From contig CALZMV010000098.1 in assembly GCA_945788655.1 (NCBI GenBank), positions 1 through 5,257 of the forward strand: 5,257 nt of DNA. Direction: 5' to 3'. Below the pieces are notes generated by a model. That model had not been told where the DNA came from and made no database searches. It worked only from the letters and a program-made list of their open reading frames with translations. Below, one piece after another: positions 5,089-5,257 of the stretch. The position numbers and the translations under genes were made by a program. Numbering within the stretch: position 1 is the stretch's first letter; each line of letters starts with the position of its first letter. This stretch comes from an uncultured Clostridia bacterium. Lineage in GTDB: Bacteria; Bacillota; Clostridia; Peptostreptococcales; Anaerovoracaceae.

Positions 5089-5120
5089 AGCCCCTAGTCA
5101 CAAAGACCAGGGGCTCTTTC
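5089..5120 (+). terminator. Hairpin terminator between fba and a convergent gene
   Basis: AGCCCCT (5089-5095) pairs with AGGGGCT (5109-5115) and, after one A/C mismatch, GTC (5097-5099) pairs with GAC (5105-5107) around a five-base loop. The tail CTTTC is short. It sits 37 bases after the fba stop and 25 bases from the stop of the opposite gene. It probably serves both, since the opposite strand also runs into an A/T-rich stretch. Confidence 0.75.
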
Positions 5121-5140
5121 GTATCGATAATCGTGTTATG

Positions 5141-5257
5141 TTATGCAAGCATCTGCATGTTTCTTAGCTGACCTATCTGTCCTTTGAATACTTCCTTAAC
5201 CTCAGGCAAATTTCTCAAGTCCATAGGATGTACCAGTGACGGTTCTGCATTCTTAGC
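5141..5257 (-). CDS. C-terminal 38 codons of an unidentified protein
   Basis: A minus-strand frame enters from the right edge and stops with TAA at 5143-5141. The visible 38 residues include AEPSLVHPMDLRNLPEVKEV followed by a Gln/Met-rich helical end, KGQIGQLRNMQMLA. The composition and the convergent arrangement around a terminator hairpin look like a real gene end. I do not recognise the family, and the start and most of the protein are outside the window. Confidence 0.65.
   Translation of the reverse strand, partial: AKNAEPSLVHPMDLRNLPEVKEVFKGQIGQLRNMQMLA

Noticed and set aside
4161..5101. Minus-strand open frames within fba
   Set aside because: They are shadows of a full-length aldolase gene with complete active-site motifs.

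Overview
The window looks like chromosomal sequence from a low-to-moderate-GC anaerobic Firmicute, probably class Clostridia (order Eubacteriales). I infer this from strong AGGAGG-type ribosome binding sites, a one-piece tmRNA, a short Gram-positive-type signal peptidase, a class II fructose-bisphosphate aldolase of the clostridial type, and the general base composition. I cannot name a genus. I see no insertion sequence, phage gene or CRISPR array.

Left block (1-2734, minus strand). A leftward cluster reads, in transcription order: RluA-family pseudouridine synthase, signal peptidase I (lepB), a small degenerate S26-like membrane protein, smpB, and then the 5' part of ssrA (tmRNA), which runs off the left edge. 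Gaps between the protein genes are 21, 74 and 13 bases, so they probably form one transcript. ssrA has its own good extended -10 promoter. SmpB and tmRNA act together in rescue of stalled ribosomes; lepB supplies secretion processing; the RluA enzyme modifies RNA. The small S26-like gene is the odd member. It aligns without gaps to lepB around the active site, but the nucleophile serine is leucine and the general-base lysine is arginine.

Middle block (2688-4057). Back-to-back promoters separate the leftward cluster from a rightward gene for a membrane-anchored protein. That protein has an acidic DKDADA repeat linker and a C-terminal domain resembling the LysM-like part of MltG/YceG; a strong intrinsic terminator ends the gene. 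Next come two small divergent genes of unknown function, an 88-residue helical protein (minus) and a 120-residue hydrophobic/glycine-rich protein (plus), each with a near-perfect ribosome binding site.

Right block (4052-5257). fba, encoding glycolytic class II fructose-bisphosphate aldolase, has its own promoter and a downstream hairpin terminator. That hairpin lies between fba and a convergent minus-strand gene, of which only the last 38 codons are present.

Most of the window is ordinary housekeeping sequence. The items that deserve a second look are the catalytically dead S26-like protein between lepB and smpB, the possible leaderless start of the RluA gene, the MltG-like protein without a catalytic domain, and the divergent pair of uncharacterised small genes.
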